Shown: positions 45,576 to 54,956 of the stretch, piece after piece
Layout of the letters: each line of letters starts with the position of its first letter
Position numbering within the stretch: the stretch's first letter is position 1
Source of the DNA: Desulfogranum marinum
Lineage (GTDB): Bacteria > Desulfobacterota > Desulfobulbia > Desulfobulbales > Desulfobulbaceae
Length of the DNA stretch: 64,000 nucleotides
NCBI RefSeq assembly: GCF_016918565.1
Contig: NZ_JAFFQD010000017.1
Span: 1-64,000, forward strand
Direction: 5' to 3'
The notes under the pieces: generated by a model
Database searches by the model: none
Told to the model about the DNA's origin: nothing
Seen by the model: only the letters and a program-made list of their open reading frames with translations
Made by a program: the position numbers and the translations under genes

Positions 45576-46484
45576 TTATCTGTTCCATTGCAGAAGGTCG
45601 TTTACGGCAGCCTTTTGCAAGCTGGCCAGGGTTTGCCGGTCGTTGAATAATTTTTTGCATAAGCTGCATTTACGATACGTCACAATATCTCTTGATTTCA
45701 TCCCGGCATATGAGGCGATGGTGGTAATACCCATGGTGCGGATACAGTTATACAAAGCATTGGTTTCACTCTTGGTGAGCAGCTGCTCCATGGACCAATC
45801 TTTAAGGCTGCCGAGTTTGAAAAAATTGGTAGTGCTGAAATGGCTGCCTGCATCACAACAGGCATACATCGTTAGATCAGGGGCAAGGTAAGGGTTCATT
45901 TGACAGCAATTTGCCTGGTAATCCGTAAAAAGAGGCTTCCGGCTAAAATCCTCAGCACGTCCCGCGTAGATAACCGGTTCTGGAAAAAATTTAAGGTTGT
46001 GGTCCCGCAGGTACTTTTCAAAAGGATCGTCCAGCTCTGAAAAATCGGTAACAAAAGAGATGAAAGAATCAATCCCTGCTTCCCGGCAAGCTTTTGCCGC
46101 GTTCAGGATCTGCTGTTTGGGTACGTGTTGCTGGTGCCATCTGCTGTAGCTCAGTCGCAGCTGGCAAAGGCCGCATTGTTTAAGCAGGTGCATCTTCTCA
46201 CCCGCCTGCTCAGGGGTTTGGGCCCAGGAACTGTTGGTTACCACCCGGGTGTAAATGTTGTTTTCAGAACAGAGGTCGATCAGTTCCAGGAGCTCTTGAA
46301 AGTAAATAAAAGGCTCTCCTGCGGTAAAACTGATTCCCTTGACCTGAGCCATCGCCATTTCGCGGATAATTTTTTTAGCCTGGTTCAGCTCCATTTTGGT
46401 CGAGCTTGGAGTCTCTCCTGCTGCAACGCAGTGCGAGCAGCGGATGTTACAGCGGGTTGAATAGCCGAAAGCAATTTTTCTCAT
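45576..46484 (-). CDS. radical SAM protein with a cysteine-rich SPASM-like C-terminus
   Basis: The 302-residue enzyme has CNIRCSHC (12-19) for the SAM-binding 4Fe-4S cluster and FTAGEP (about 53-58) for SAM. C-terminal cysteines (NCCQMNP, YACCDAGSHF, KCSLCKKLF) suggest at least one auxiliary cluster, as in SPASM/Twitch enzymes. The substrate is unknown. No RiPP-like precursor gene is visible beside it. Its start overlaps hrpB by 4 bp (ATGA), which suggests co-translation with an RNA helicase. Confidence 0.85.
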   Translation of the reverse strand: MRKIAFGYSTRCNIRCSHCVAAGETPSSTKMELNQAKKIIREMAMAQVKGISFTAGEPFIYFQELLELIDLCSENNIYTRVVTNSSWAQTPEQAGEKMHLLKQCGLCQLRLSYSRWHQQHVPKQQILNAAKACREAGIDSFISFVTDFSELDDPFEKYLRDHNLKFFPEPVIYAGRAEDFSRKPLFTDYQANCCQMNPYLAPDLTMYACCDAGSHFSTTNFFKLGSLKDWSMEQLLTKSETNALYNCIRTMGITTIASYAGMKSRDIVTYRKCSLCKKLFNDRQTLASLQKAAVNDLLQWNR

Positions 46485-49009
46485 AGGTTTTTGGGTTGTT
46501 TTATGTTTTTTTTCGTTCTTCTGGTGGCGATGGCTGTCAAGGGATCGTCCGGCCAGAAATGCTTAGGATACCTCCCTTTGAGCTCTTTTTTTACTTCCGG
46601 GTAGGTTCGTTGCCAAAATCCGGCCAGGTCTGTTGTCACCTGGATCGGTCGTTGAGCCGGAGAAAGAAGGTGAACAAGGACAGGGATTGTGCCGTCACAT
46701 ATAACCGGGGTTTGCTGCATACCAAACACCTCTTGAATGCGAACCGCAAGCAGCGGTGATTCGTCAGGTTGATAGGTGAGCCGTATCCTGGAGCCACTTG
46801 CCACCGTAAGGGTGCTTGGGGCAAGACGTTTTAAATGCTGCTGATTTTCCCATCCCAGCATGTTCATAAAGATTTCCTGCAGGTTCAGTTGCTTGAGTTG
46901 TTTTGCTTTGCTGATACCCGTAAGGTAGGGCGTAAGCCATGAAAGGTCATCAAGCAGGTGTTTGTTGCTGAGGTCGGGCCAAGGGCCGTTAGGTTGCCAT
47001 GAGCGAAGACAGTTTATCCTGGCCTGCAGTTGGCGAGACTCTCTGTTCCAGGGAAGGCAGCCTATACCCATGCTTTTAATGCCGCTTAAAAGAGCGAGGG
47101 AGATTTGATCCGGGGAAATTTTTTTTGCCGGTTCTTCTTCCACTACAATGGCTCCCAGGCATAAACGATCAACGGCAATCACTTTTGCTGTGTCATCATC
47201 CCAATATACACCGGTTGTTTTGCTGAACAGGTTGCTATGTTGTTTGCGCAGTTCAGCAAGTGACAATGAGGCTGCAAGAAAAATTCTTCCCTGTTTGCTG
47301 CCGGCATCCAGATGCGGGGTGACAATGTATTCACTACTCGTTAGCGGGTCAAACTGAGGGAGTATCGCTCCTCGCCCTGACGCCATGAGGTAATTTTCGT
47401 GCTTATCATGGCGACGGCGGCCAACGCGATCAGGATAGGCAAAACTCAGCAAGATGCCTGCCAAATCGGTGTCGCAGGGTTTCCTACTCTCTTGCAGTCG
47501 CTGCATCCAGGTACGCGCATTTCGGTCAACCCGGCTGCATGCTCCCGGATTGCCCCCTTTGTTTTTTACTGCAGCCGTTTCTTTCCGACGCCACAGTGAA
47601 AGCAACTGCAGCCTGCTTTGCAGATCAGTGGTTGGGGTATCAACCTTGTTGCTTACAATGTCACGCTCTGAAAGAAGCGCAGCCAGGTCACAGGCCAGTG
47701 CTGCCAGGCCTTTTTCTTGTCCTTTCAGTAGCATGTAGCCGAGTCTGGGATGCATAGCAAGTCCGGCCAGTTTTTTGCCGATCGAGGTAATTCTGCCGGA
47801 TGTGGTTAAGGCCTCCAGCGAAAAGAGCAGTTCTTTTGCCTGCTGGTATGCACCTTGGCGAGGAGGGGTCAGCCAGCGTAACTCGGCTGGATCAGTGACT
47901 CCCCAGAGGGCCAGCTCAAGCACCAGTTGTGCCAGGTCCGTGTCCACTATCTCAGGCGGGTGAAACGGTGCCAGACTGTAGTGTTCTTGCTGGGTCCAGA
48001 GTCGCAGACAGTTGCCCGGCCCCAGTCGTCCGGCCCTGCCGGCACGTTGTTCCGCTACGGCTTTGGAAACGCGAACAGTTTTCAGGCGTGAAAGTCCGCT
48101 GCCTGGATGGAATTGCGGCTTTCGTGACCAACCGCTGTCGATCACCCAACTGATACCTTCAATGGTAAGGCTGGTTTCAGCAATAGAGGTAGAGAGAATG
48201 ATACGTCGACGCCCGTTGGGATCGGGAATGATAGCCTGGTCCTGTTCTTTTTGAGAAAGGTTGCCATACAGCGGTGCAATAATTTCGTTGTCAAATCCGG
48301 GGGTGTCCTTGAGTTGCCCGGCAACGTCATTAATTTCTCCTGCACCAGGCAAAAAGGCGAGGATATCGCCTGGATGCCGGTTGAAGACCCGCCGAATACC
48401 TGCAGCTGCTGTGTCGGCTATCCTGCCGGTGGGCTGCTGCGGCAGATAGTCAATACACACAGGGTGGGTTCTGCCTTCTCCTTGTATAACCGGAACGTTA
48501 CCCAGCAACTCGGCAATGGGGGCGGTGTCCAGGGTAGCCGACATGACCAGGATCCGCAGATCCTCGCGAAGCTGACATAAATCGAGGCAAAGAGCCAGGG
48601 CCAAGTCAGCATGAATGGAGCGTTCGTGGAATTCGTCAAAAATGATAAGCCCTATGTCTTGCAGCTCATTATCCTCCTGGATGCGTCTGGTCAGAATCCC
48701 CTCGGTGACAACTTCAATCCGGGTAGCCTGCGATACTCGTCGGTCAAAACGGATCTGGTAGCCAACAGTCCGGCTCACCTGTTCTCCCAAGAGGGTGGCC
48801 ATTCTGGCTGCTGCAGCACGGGTTGCCAGCCGTCTTGGCTCTAGAATAAGTATTTTTTTATCCTTCAACCAGGGGGCGTTAAGCAGGGTAAGAGGGACAA
48901 TGGTGGTCTTGCCCGAGCCTGGTGGTGCCGCTAAGACAGCTGAACCATAGCGGAGCGCTTTCTTCAGCTCTGGGATAACGGTGTGGATGGGTAAGTCGGG
49001 CAGATGCAT
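46481..49009 (-). CDS. hrpB: ATP-dependent DExH helicase HrpB
   Basis: This 842-residue superfamily 2 helicase has Walker A APPGSGKTT (28-36), DEFHER (125-130), SAT motif (VMSATLDT), SIAETSLTIEGISWVIDSG and the QRAGRAGR motif VI. The C-terminal HrpB-specific domain ends with YPDDPLTAIATRR-type sequence (here FWPDDPLTAIATRRTKKN). The biological role of HrpB is poorly known; RNA remodelling is inferred from the family. The stop overlaps the radical SAM gene. Confidence 0.94.
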   Translation of the reverse strand: MHLPDLPIHTVIPELKKALRYGSAVLAAPPGSGKTTIVPLTLLNAPWLKDKKILILEPRRLATRAAAARMATLLGEQVSRTVGYQIRFDRRVSQATRIEVVTEGILTRRIQEDNELQDIGLIIFDEFHERSIHADLALALCLDLCQLREDLRILVMSATLDTAPIAELLGNVPVIQGEGRTHPVCIDYLPQQPTGRIADTAAAGIRRVFNRHPGDILAFLPGAGEINDVAGQLKDTPGFDNEIIAPLYGNLSQKEQDQAIIPDPNGRRRIILSTSIAETSLTIEGISWVIDSGWSRKPQFHPGSGLSRLKTVRVSKAVAEQRAGRAGRLGPGNCLRLWTQQEHYSLAPFHPPEIVDTDLAQLVLELALWGVTDPAELRWLTPPRQGAYQQAKELLFSLEALTTSGRITSIGKKLAGLAMHPRLGYMLLKGQEKGLAALACDLAALLSERDIVSNKVDTPTTDLQSRLQLLSLWRRKETAAVKNKGGNPGACSRVDRNARTWMQRLQESRKPCDTDLAGILLSFAYPDRVGRRRHDKHENYLMASGRGAILPQFDPLTSSEYIVTPHLDAGSKQGRIFLAASLSLAELRKQHSNLFSKTTGVYWDDDTAKVIAVDRLCLGAIVVEEEPAKKISPDQISLALLSGIKSMGIGCLPWNRESRQLQARINCLRSWQPNGPWPDLSNKHLLDDLSWLTPYLTGISKAKQLKQLNLQEIFMNMLGWENQQHLKRLAPSTLTVASGSRIRLTYQPDESPLLAVRIQEVFGMQQTPVICDGTIPVLVHLLSPAQRPIQVTTDLAGFWQRTYPEVKKELKGRYPKHFWPDDPLTAIATRRTKKNIKQPKNL

Positions 49010-49464
49010 GGAAACCAGTGGAAGGTAAGCTTTGGGTAGACCTTTTTAAAAAGACGAGCAGTAGCTATAAATCGGGTGCTGTAGTGATTTTGGTTTTGAT
49101 AACACATTGTACCAGCAGAAACGTACCCGGCAAGGTCAATCTTTATGGACGCTACCTGTTGCAGGGCCAAAGAGTAGCTACGTGGATTGGTAACCAAGGG
49201 AGGTGTGAGCTTTAAATGTGGAGCACCAATGCTAACGTAATTCAAAGGAAAAGAGAAAGGACAAAAGAATCTGCAAATAACGAGGCCGGTACCCTTGAGA
49301 AATTTTAGCTAAGGGAAGACACGGTAGCAATACAAATTTGACAAGAGGAACAAAACTACCATATGCTTGTAGAAGACGAACAAAAAACGGCAGGTGCTCA
49401 GGCAATAGCCCTTAAGTATAACCCAGGAAATTTGACCTACACTTAACTCAGAGGAGGTGCTCAG
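49010..49464. other. intergenic region, no gene recognised
   Basis: About 455 bp between divergent hrpB and the cyclic-nucleotide-binding gene. It presumably carries both promoters; TTGACC near 49433 is a possible -35 for the plus-strand gene. Short frames on either strand have no recognisable product. Confidence 0.35.
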
Positions 49465-49956
49465 GTGACGGCACAGCATGACACAATATCTTCGGTACTA
49501 CGAAAGAATATTCGACAGCTAGAGCTTTTTACGGATCTGTCGGATGATGAAATCGACATTTTGGTCAAACATGCAAAGATTCACTCTTTAGATGAAAATG
49601 AAGTGCTTTTCGATGAGGGCGATGAAGGCGATTTTTTTGCAATTGTTATTGAGGGGCGAATTGAGATTTCAAAACGTTCCGAAAACGATATCCCAGTCGC
49701 GATAGCGTCATTAACGAATGGTGCAACACTGGGGGAAATGGCTCTTATCGACTATGAAACACGATCTGCAACAGCGATGGCAACTGAGCCCTCCACTCTC
49801 TTTATACTTTCAAGGCAAAGCTTTGACACCCTTGTCGACCAGTCTCCACGATGCGGAGTAAAACTTATTCGAAAAATTGCCGCAATTCTTTGTTCTACCA
49901 TCCGCGAAACGTCAAATCTGTTTGCAGATTCAGTCGGATCCAGCCTCCAGTTATAA
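49465..49956 (+). CDS. single-domain cyclic-nucleotide-binding protein
   Basis: The 163-residue protein is one CRP-type cNMP-binding domain (NVLFDEGDEGDFFAIVIEGRIEIS analogue, then GATLGEMALIDYETRSATAMA, the phosphate-binding cassette) with a short helical tail and no DNA-binding HTH. The cassette Glu and Arg are present, so cAMP or cGMP could bind. It starts with GTG; GAGGAGG 7 bp upstream fixes the start. Its TAA stop overlaps the end of a MITE-like element. Confidence 0.88.
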   Translation: MTAQHDTISSVLRKNIRQLELFTDLSDDEIDILVKHAKIHSLDENEVLFDEGDEGDFFAIVIEGRIEISKRSENDIPVAIASLTNGATLGEMALIDYETRSATAMATEPSTLFILSRQSFDTLVDQSPRCGVKLIRKIAAILCSTIRETSNLFADSVGSSLQL

Positions 49957-50196
49957 CCTGGATTTCTCATCAGTTCAGGCAGTGCCAGGTTCAAAGTTTT
50001 TGGTAATGAATAGGTAAGCGCAGACTCCGATAGTCGCCTATATTCATTGCCAAAATACTGAAGAAAATGGTGCTGGATGGACTGACCTTTGGTGAACATT
50101 GTGAAAAACTTTCAACTGCATCTTAGTTTGTATAACATATAAAAATTGTTTGTAATTTGACAGGTTGGCACAATGTTCATGAGAAATTCGGGATAG
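49954..50196. mobile_element. MITE-like element, copy 3 (after the cNMP-binding gene)
   Basis: This 243-bp element is bounded by TAACCTGGATTTCTCATCAG (49954-49973) and TTCATGAGAAATTCGGGATA (50176-50195), inverted versions of the ends found at 33846-34083. The gene's TAA stop lies in the left terminal repeat. The interior is only weakly similar to the other copies. A degenerate extra end (CTCATGAGGAATGTGGGGTA, near 50299-50318) follows about 100 bp further on. Positions 50197-50445 hold no gene. Confidence 0.6.
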
Positions 50197-50445
50197 GTCC
50201 TTTATGGACTCCCTTTGGTGAGCATTTTGTTAATTTTACATTGGATTGGATTTATTAGCATCAATCTGAAATCACTATTTTTTTCGAAAAATAAGCAAAA
50301 TGCTCATGAGGAATGTGGGGTAAAGGGGGATTGGTGCTCGCTTGGCTCTGATTATTTAATCGCAGCAAGATGAATTCGTTGTTTTTCTTCTTGGTCGTGC
50401 GTGTCAATTTTTCGCAGTGAGATAATCAGCTCCATGTGTGCAGGT

Positions 50446-51573
50446 TTACTTGCCGTTTTGTTGCAGGGAGCCAAGCAATGCCACTATCTCTTGATCAATC
50501 GCCTGTCGATCTGTTAAGGAATTGAAAAACGCATCCACTGTCCGACTGGTGGCAAGACCGAGGATAACTCCCAAAATCGCTCCACGGTGCACATTGTCAC
50601 CTCCCAGGTTGGTATTGGCCAGCAGGCCGGCTTTTGGGTCATTGACGTATTTATACGCCAGGTACAGAATACTTGGCCAGGAGTCGGTGATATAGCATGC
50701 GGTGGAATACCGACGGCCAACCACCTCATTGTCTGTACGTGTCTTTGCCGCAAGGCTACTCACGTTAATCCCAATAGAGTGCTGGGCTGCTGCAGCAATA
50801 TGTTGCCGTGCCTCTACATCATTTTCCCGAAAAAGTAAATCGCTTACAAGTTTGACAAATGCATCGCTAACCTTGGCAAGAAAGGTATCCGGATGGGTCA
50901 GAAAAAGGTGATCCCTGCAGATACCCTGTACAGACTGGAGCGAATTCCCATGTACAAACGATCCAATGGCAATGGGAGCCAACATCACCAATCCTCCCAC
51001 TGAAGGGGTGTCATGTGTCACTGCTCCGCATTGCTCCGGAGAACTGCCGCTTTCGAGGTTGGCGAAAAATCCCCTGTGGTATGATTCTGCATATGTATCC
51101 GGATGCCGTGGGATATCGGCGGTCATGAAATTGATATAATCCTTGAGAAAACGTTTTTGATTATAACGGCCACCTTCTGCTATCATGGCCCGTGTAACCA
51201 GCCGTGCGCAATGAGCGTTGAGGGTGTTTTCTCCCGCCTTCATGCCCTGGTGGTAGTGCTGATTGGGAAGACCCCAGGCAGCTCTTTTTCCTTTGAGAAT
51301 TACCTCTCCCACAATTTCTCTGCCTCCGGCGCAGGCCTGTTTCCCTCGGCCGCCTTTTGCTGTGGAATGAAGCGACATGATCGAAGACGGATGATTTTCC
51401 GGAGCATCCTCAAATTTCTGAATCCCGCCTGGAAAAGCTTCGAGAATGTCCATTGGATTGTAGTACCAGTGAACCGGCATAGCTAAAGAATCGCCGACAT
51501 AGAGTGATCGTAAACCAGCCCTGGCTCTTTCCACAAATCTCTCTTTTTGGGTATGGGCTGCAGTTGGGGCCAT
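50446..51573 (-). CDS. ADP-ribosylglycohydrolase-family protein
   Basis: The 375-residue protein has the ADP-ribosyl(dinitrogen reductase)glycohydrolase fold: an early RARAGLRSLYVGDSLAMPVHW and a late NTNLGGDNVHRGAILGVILGLA corresponding to the GGDxDT metal motif, here GGDNVH, so the second metal ligand differs. SVGGLVMLAPIAIG matches the internal helix block. It may remove ADP-ribose from a protein or small molecule, but the altered site lowers confidence in catalysis. AGGAG 6 bp before ATG 51573 decides the start. No DraT-like partner is nearby. Confidence 0.8.
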   Translation of the reverse strand: MAPTAAHTQKERFVERARAGLRSLYVGDSLAMPVHWYYNPMDILEAFPGGIQKFEDAPENHPSSIMSLHSTAKGGRGKQACAGGREIVGEVILKGKRAAWGLPNQHYHQGMKAGENTLNAHCARLVTRAMIAEGGRYNQKRFLKDYINFMTADIPRHPDTYAESYHRGFFANLESGSSPEQCGAVTHDTPSVGGLVMLAPIAIGSFVHGNSLQSVQGICRDHLFLTHPDTFLAKVSDAFVKLVSDLLFRENDVEARQHIAAAAQHSIGINVSSLAAKTRTDNEVVGRRYSTACYITDSWPSILYLAYKYVNDPKAGLLANTNLGGDNVHRGAILGVILGLATSRTVDAFFNSLTDRQAIDQEIVALLGSLQQNGK

Positions 51574-51725
51574 TGTCATCTCCTGGGCTATTGCCGGACT
51601 GCAAACAAGAAAAATATCAAGACGATGCGCATCAATAGATGGTGAGCAGCCCTTCAGGCCTGCCAATGTATTGTGTGTTTGCGTTTGTTAGGCAGATCGA
51701 ATTGTAATGTTTGCCTGTTCGCCAA

Positions 51726-52100
51726 TTATTGCTCGCTACCGATTGAATGCAGCAGCAGCTCTGCAAAGGTTGTATACGATAAGACAGCCTCATGGGTGGC
51801 CATCAGGTCCACTGGCGGGGCCACATCATTATCCAGCGCTTCCTTCCAGCGAGCCGCGCAGAGACACCATCTATCTCCCGGCTGCAAGCCTGGAAAATTG
51901 TAAAGGGGCATTGGCGTCGAGAGATCATTGCCCATCATTTTTGAGAATTCGAGAAATTCTTCGGTAACAACAGCACACACACCATGTACGCCCATATCAT
52001 CTTCTGTGACTTTGCAGCTTCCCTCCCGCGTATACCCGGCAAGTGGGTCGAGGCTGCAGGTTTGTAGTGGCGTGCCTAGTACATTTTTATACTCTGTCAT
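51726..52100 (-). CDS. DUF2237 family protein
   Basis: The 124-residue protein matches the conserved family pattern almost throughout: NVLGTPLQTCSLDPLAGYTREGSC, MGVHGVCAVVTEEFLEFSKMMGNDLSTPMP and FPGLQPGDRWCLCAARWKEAL, with four conserved cysteines and the terminal THEAVL. The function of the family is unknown. It lies 152 bp upstream of the ADP-ribosylglycohydrolase-like gene on the same strand. Confidence 0.9.
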   Translation of the reverse strand: MTEYKNVLGTPLQTCSLDPLAGYTREGSCKVTEDDMGVHGVCAVVTEEFLEFSKMMGNDLSTPMPLYNFPGLQPGDRWCLCAARWKEALDNDVAPPVDLMATHEAVLSYTTFAELLLHSIGSEQ

Positions 52101-52545
52101 GGAATGAACCGCCTTTTTGTCATTGGTGTAGCTGCATACATGCTCATTCTTTCTTTTGTACAGTAAACACTGGGGATTGAGTAACAAGAAAGAATTTTAT
52201 TTTCCCCTGAGTTTCACTTCGTTTTTATTTGTTCCTTAAATTCCGGTTCACAGATAATTAAAATTTATCTGTTGCCGGACGACTGTCAGACTACACTTTG
52301 CAGAGTTGCGTGCCTTTTGGGACCTGACTGAAGGGTTTGGGGAGGTGTATCCAGCCTATTATAATGTGTGCTGTAAAAGAGACGTAACCGATGGTCAGTT
52401 CATTTATTTCAACAAGGAGGTGTGGGTGAATTTGGAGGGGCAAAAAACAGTCAGCGTAAAATGAAATTGTTCGAAGGTCGCTTGTGCTCAGAATCTCTTG
52501 GAAGCGGGTCGTGGGGAAAGACCCGCTTGTTTTCATTGAAAATGA
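52101..52545. other. intergenic region with a strong hairpin
   Basis: No gene recognised. AGCGGGTC (52503-52510) and GACCCGCT (52520-52527) form a perfect 8-bp stem with a 9-nt loop followed by TGTTTTC, a terminator-like structure on the plus strand though no plus-strand gene ends here. It lies 19 bp before the MITE-like copy at 52546. Confidence 0.4.
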
Positions 52546-52813
52546 CTGGTCTGAATTTCTGATGAACTTTTTGATTTCAAATTCAATTAATCGACATTAT
52601 TGCTCAAAAAATACTTGCACAATTAACAGTCTGTTTTTCGTTTTCAATCAAAAAATTCCTCCTTCGAGGTAATAAATTTCCCGCAGGATCTGTGTTACAA
52701 GCCACTTGCGGTAGTTTACTACCGGAGTCTTCGCTACCCGGAGTCTTCGCTTACCTGCTGCACGGGTTATGTTTTGCCCTGCAAAAAAAATATTGATGAG
52801 AAATCCGGACTAG
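52546..52813. mobile_element. MITE-like element, copy 2 (after the porin)
   Basis: This 268-bp element has ends CTGGTCTGAATTTCTGATGA (52546) and, inverted, CTAGTCCGGATTTCTCATCA (52813). The middle shares ACAGTCTGTTTTTCG, ATCAAAAAATTC, CCGCAGGATCTGTGTTACAAGCC and TTGCGGTAGTTTACTA with copy 1. It contains a short direct repeat (CGGAGTCTTCGCT, twice near 52724-52750). The porin stop codon TAG lies inside its right terminal repeat. Confidence 0.7.
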
Positions 52814-54003
52814 AATTCTACATCAAATTTTGCATAGGTGCCGAAAGCTGGATCATCTTCAACACCGACACCATCCAGGCGGCCATCGTAATCGGGCTGC
52901 AGATAGCCCGCATACCAGGAAAAGGTGCAGCCTTTGGATATGGCATACTTGACAGCACCTGAGACCTCCAGATACTTGGCAAGACGATTGTCAGTAACGT
53001 CAATATCCTCATTGCCGTCAATGTTAACATAGACGATGTTGCCCGTAAGACTCAACGCATCTGTAAGTGCGTAGGTGGAGGTTAGTCCGGCCCAGGTCCA
53101 GTCACCAGTGTCGCCGATTTCGTCAACGGTTATCGGGTGGTCGCCACCGACCATTATAAAACCATAGTATTCATCAGCTTGAAATCCGTCTTTAGTGAAC
53201 CCTATATCAAGCGACATGGTCAGTGCGTCCTTATACCACAACCCACGAATGTATCCGCCGTAACCATCCTCTGTGCCTGTGAAGTCATCAAGCCCGGATT
53301 CTGCGTAAGAGAATTCACCTTCAACACCGAACTGTCCCTGTTTCCATTTTCCAAAAAGAGTACCGAAAAATCCTTCTTCTGCAGGATCAACGGCCGTCCG
53401 ATCATCGGTCTGGTATGCAGCCACGGCGCCCAGGTTCCAGTCGTCCATTGCGTAATTACCGGCTAAACCAAAACGGTAGCTATCATTATCTTCAGTCACA
53501 TCCGTTTCGTCGTCGGATTCCTGACCTTCAGATTGCACCTCGAAAAATGGAATAAGACGGTAATTCTCTGCGTTGTAAATACCTCTGAACCCTGCCAGCC
53601 CAATATCATCATACATAAAACCATTACCGTAGCTCACGCGGTACTTACCTGCCTCAAGTGTAAAGGCGTCGTTGAATGGAATGCCGATATATGCTTTATC
53701 GACATAGATGTTGTCGTCAGCAGATGAGGAGGTTTCACCGTTGAATTTTTCCTCTGCAAGACGAATACGGCCAACGACATACGCGCCGCCTGCTGCTGTT
53801 CCGGTTACGTCAAAACGTACACGCGAGTCCATCGTTATGCTTGCATCATCATCGCTGTTGCCGAAATCATATGCGTCTTTGTAAATTACACGAGCACGAG
53901 CATCACCTGTGATTGTAATGCCTGACTCGCTATCCGTGTCTGCTGCGGTAGCAATGCTGCCTGCCAACAGCAGTGCCGGCCCGACCGCTAATAATTTTTT
54001 CAT
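52810..54003 (-). CDS. outer-membrane porin
   Basis: The 397-residue protein has a signal peptide (MKKLLAVGPALLLAGSIATAA, cleavage near AxA at 19-21), alternating amphipathic strands rich in Gly, Tyr and Asp, and a C-terminal aromatic residue (KFDVEF), as expected for a BamA-recognised beta barrel of about 16 strands. It is acidic, with Asp-rich loops (DDETDVTEDNDS). Substrate specificity is unknown. It is monocistronic, with 950 bp of non-coding DNA upstream. The TAG stop is contributed by the adjoining mobile-element end. Confidence 0.85.
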   Translation of the reverse strand: MKKLLAVGPALLLAGSIATAADTDSESGITITGDARARVIYKDAYDFGNSDDDASITMDSRVRFDVTGTAAGGAYVVGRIRLAEEKFNGETSSSADDNIYVDKAYIGIPFNDAFTLEAGKYRVSYGNGFMYDDIGLAGFRGIYNAENYRLIPFFEVQSEGQESDDETDVTEDNDSYRFGLAGNYAMDDWNLGAVAAYQTDDRTAVDPAEEGFFGTLFGKWKQGQFGVEGEFSYAESGLDDFTGTEDGYGGYIRGLWYKDALTMSLDIGFTKDGFQADEYYGFIMVGGDHPITVDEIGDTGDWTWAGLTSTYALTDALSLTGNIVYVNIDGNEDIDVTDNRLAKYLEVSGAVKYAISKGCTFSWYAGYLQPDYDGRLDGVGVEDDPAFGTYAKFDVEF

Positions 54004-54956
54004 TTTTTTCTCCTTTATTGGATTGTTTTTTCTCTGCTGGAATCACCGTTAATATCCAGCAAATAACAAGTAACCTCGTCGTAACTATTCACGGCGGTAA
54101 GAACTCCTTGATTTATTATCTCTACAATCTGTAACTGCTCAGCAGAGATCCAAATGCAGCAGGCGAGACAACAAGAGTGATGCTTTGTTTGCCTGTTCTG
54201 TCCTGCACTGGTCGGGTGCTGATGAAGTGTTACCCGTTTCCTCTTGCTTGAGAATTATATGCCTGTCAGACTCCGCGAACTGTTTTCAAACATGTAGCTA
54301 CACCAGCAAGGAATATGATCCGGCAATTCTTGCTTATTGTGTGCTTTTTTATGTATGTGGAACATTTACATAGAAAATGTGAAGACATTATGGAACTAGC
54401 GAGGAGAGTTGTTGAAGAATAAGGATAAATGGTAACAACTTAGTATTTTTGAATTTTTCTGTTGCTGAACAAGTACCGATAATAGGGTAAATAGCGCGTT
54501 TATGGGTTGTCGGGAGGCAAGCTCGGTCTTGGTCCCTTTCGGAGGGAAAAAGATTATTGCAAGGTTAGTAAGGACTTTGGAGAGTAGAAGGAACGAGCAA
54601 GTTACCATGTAGACGCAACCCAGGTTCCTTCTTAAATATATCAACGGGACGTACCCCGCGCTCGACTACATAATGTGGCTATAGCGGATCGGTTACACTT
54701 GCTCGCCTTATCCTCACTATAACGAACAAGTACCTTGGCAAGTTGAAAAAGACGATAAAAGAGTATTTGGCCCTTTAAATGCCTACGGTAATACCAATAC
54801 CTCAGCGTTGATGAATGTGTAATGGCTACAACAAGCATCCAGGAGCCATCTTCTGCAGGATTTAGGTTGTAATATTTTTGCAGGTATTGTTACTGAAAAT
54901 GAGACTCTCACCAGCTGCGTCAACTTCATCGAGCGTTAGGAAATTACTTTTTTCAT
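54004..54956. other. long non-coding gap
   Basis: About 950 bp between divergent porin and diadenylate-cyclase-like genes. The few short frames (for example minus 54396-54644) have no family resemblance and no ribosome-binding site. I see no tRNA, no strong terminator and no MITE end here. Confidence 0.4.

Noticed and set aside
52291-52536. An 81-codon minus-strand ORF
   Set aside because: It crosses the perfect hairpin at 52503-52527 and shows no family resemblance.
54396-54644. An 82-codon minus-strand ORF in the long gap
   Set aside because: No start context, no domain and overlapping short frames on the other strand.
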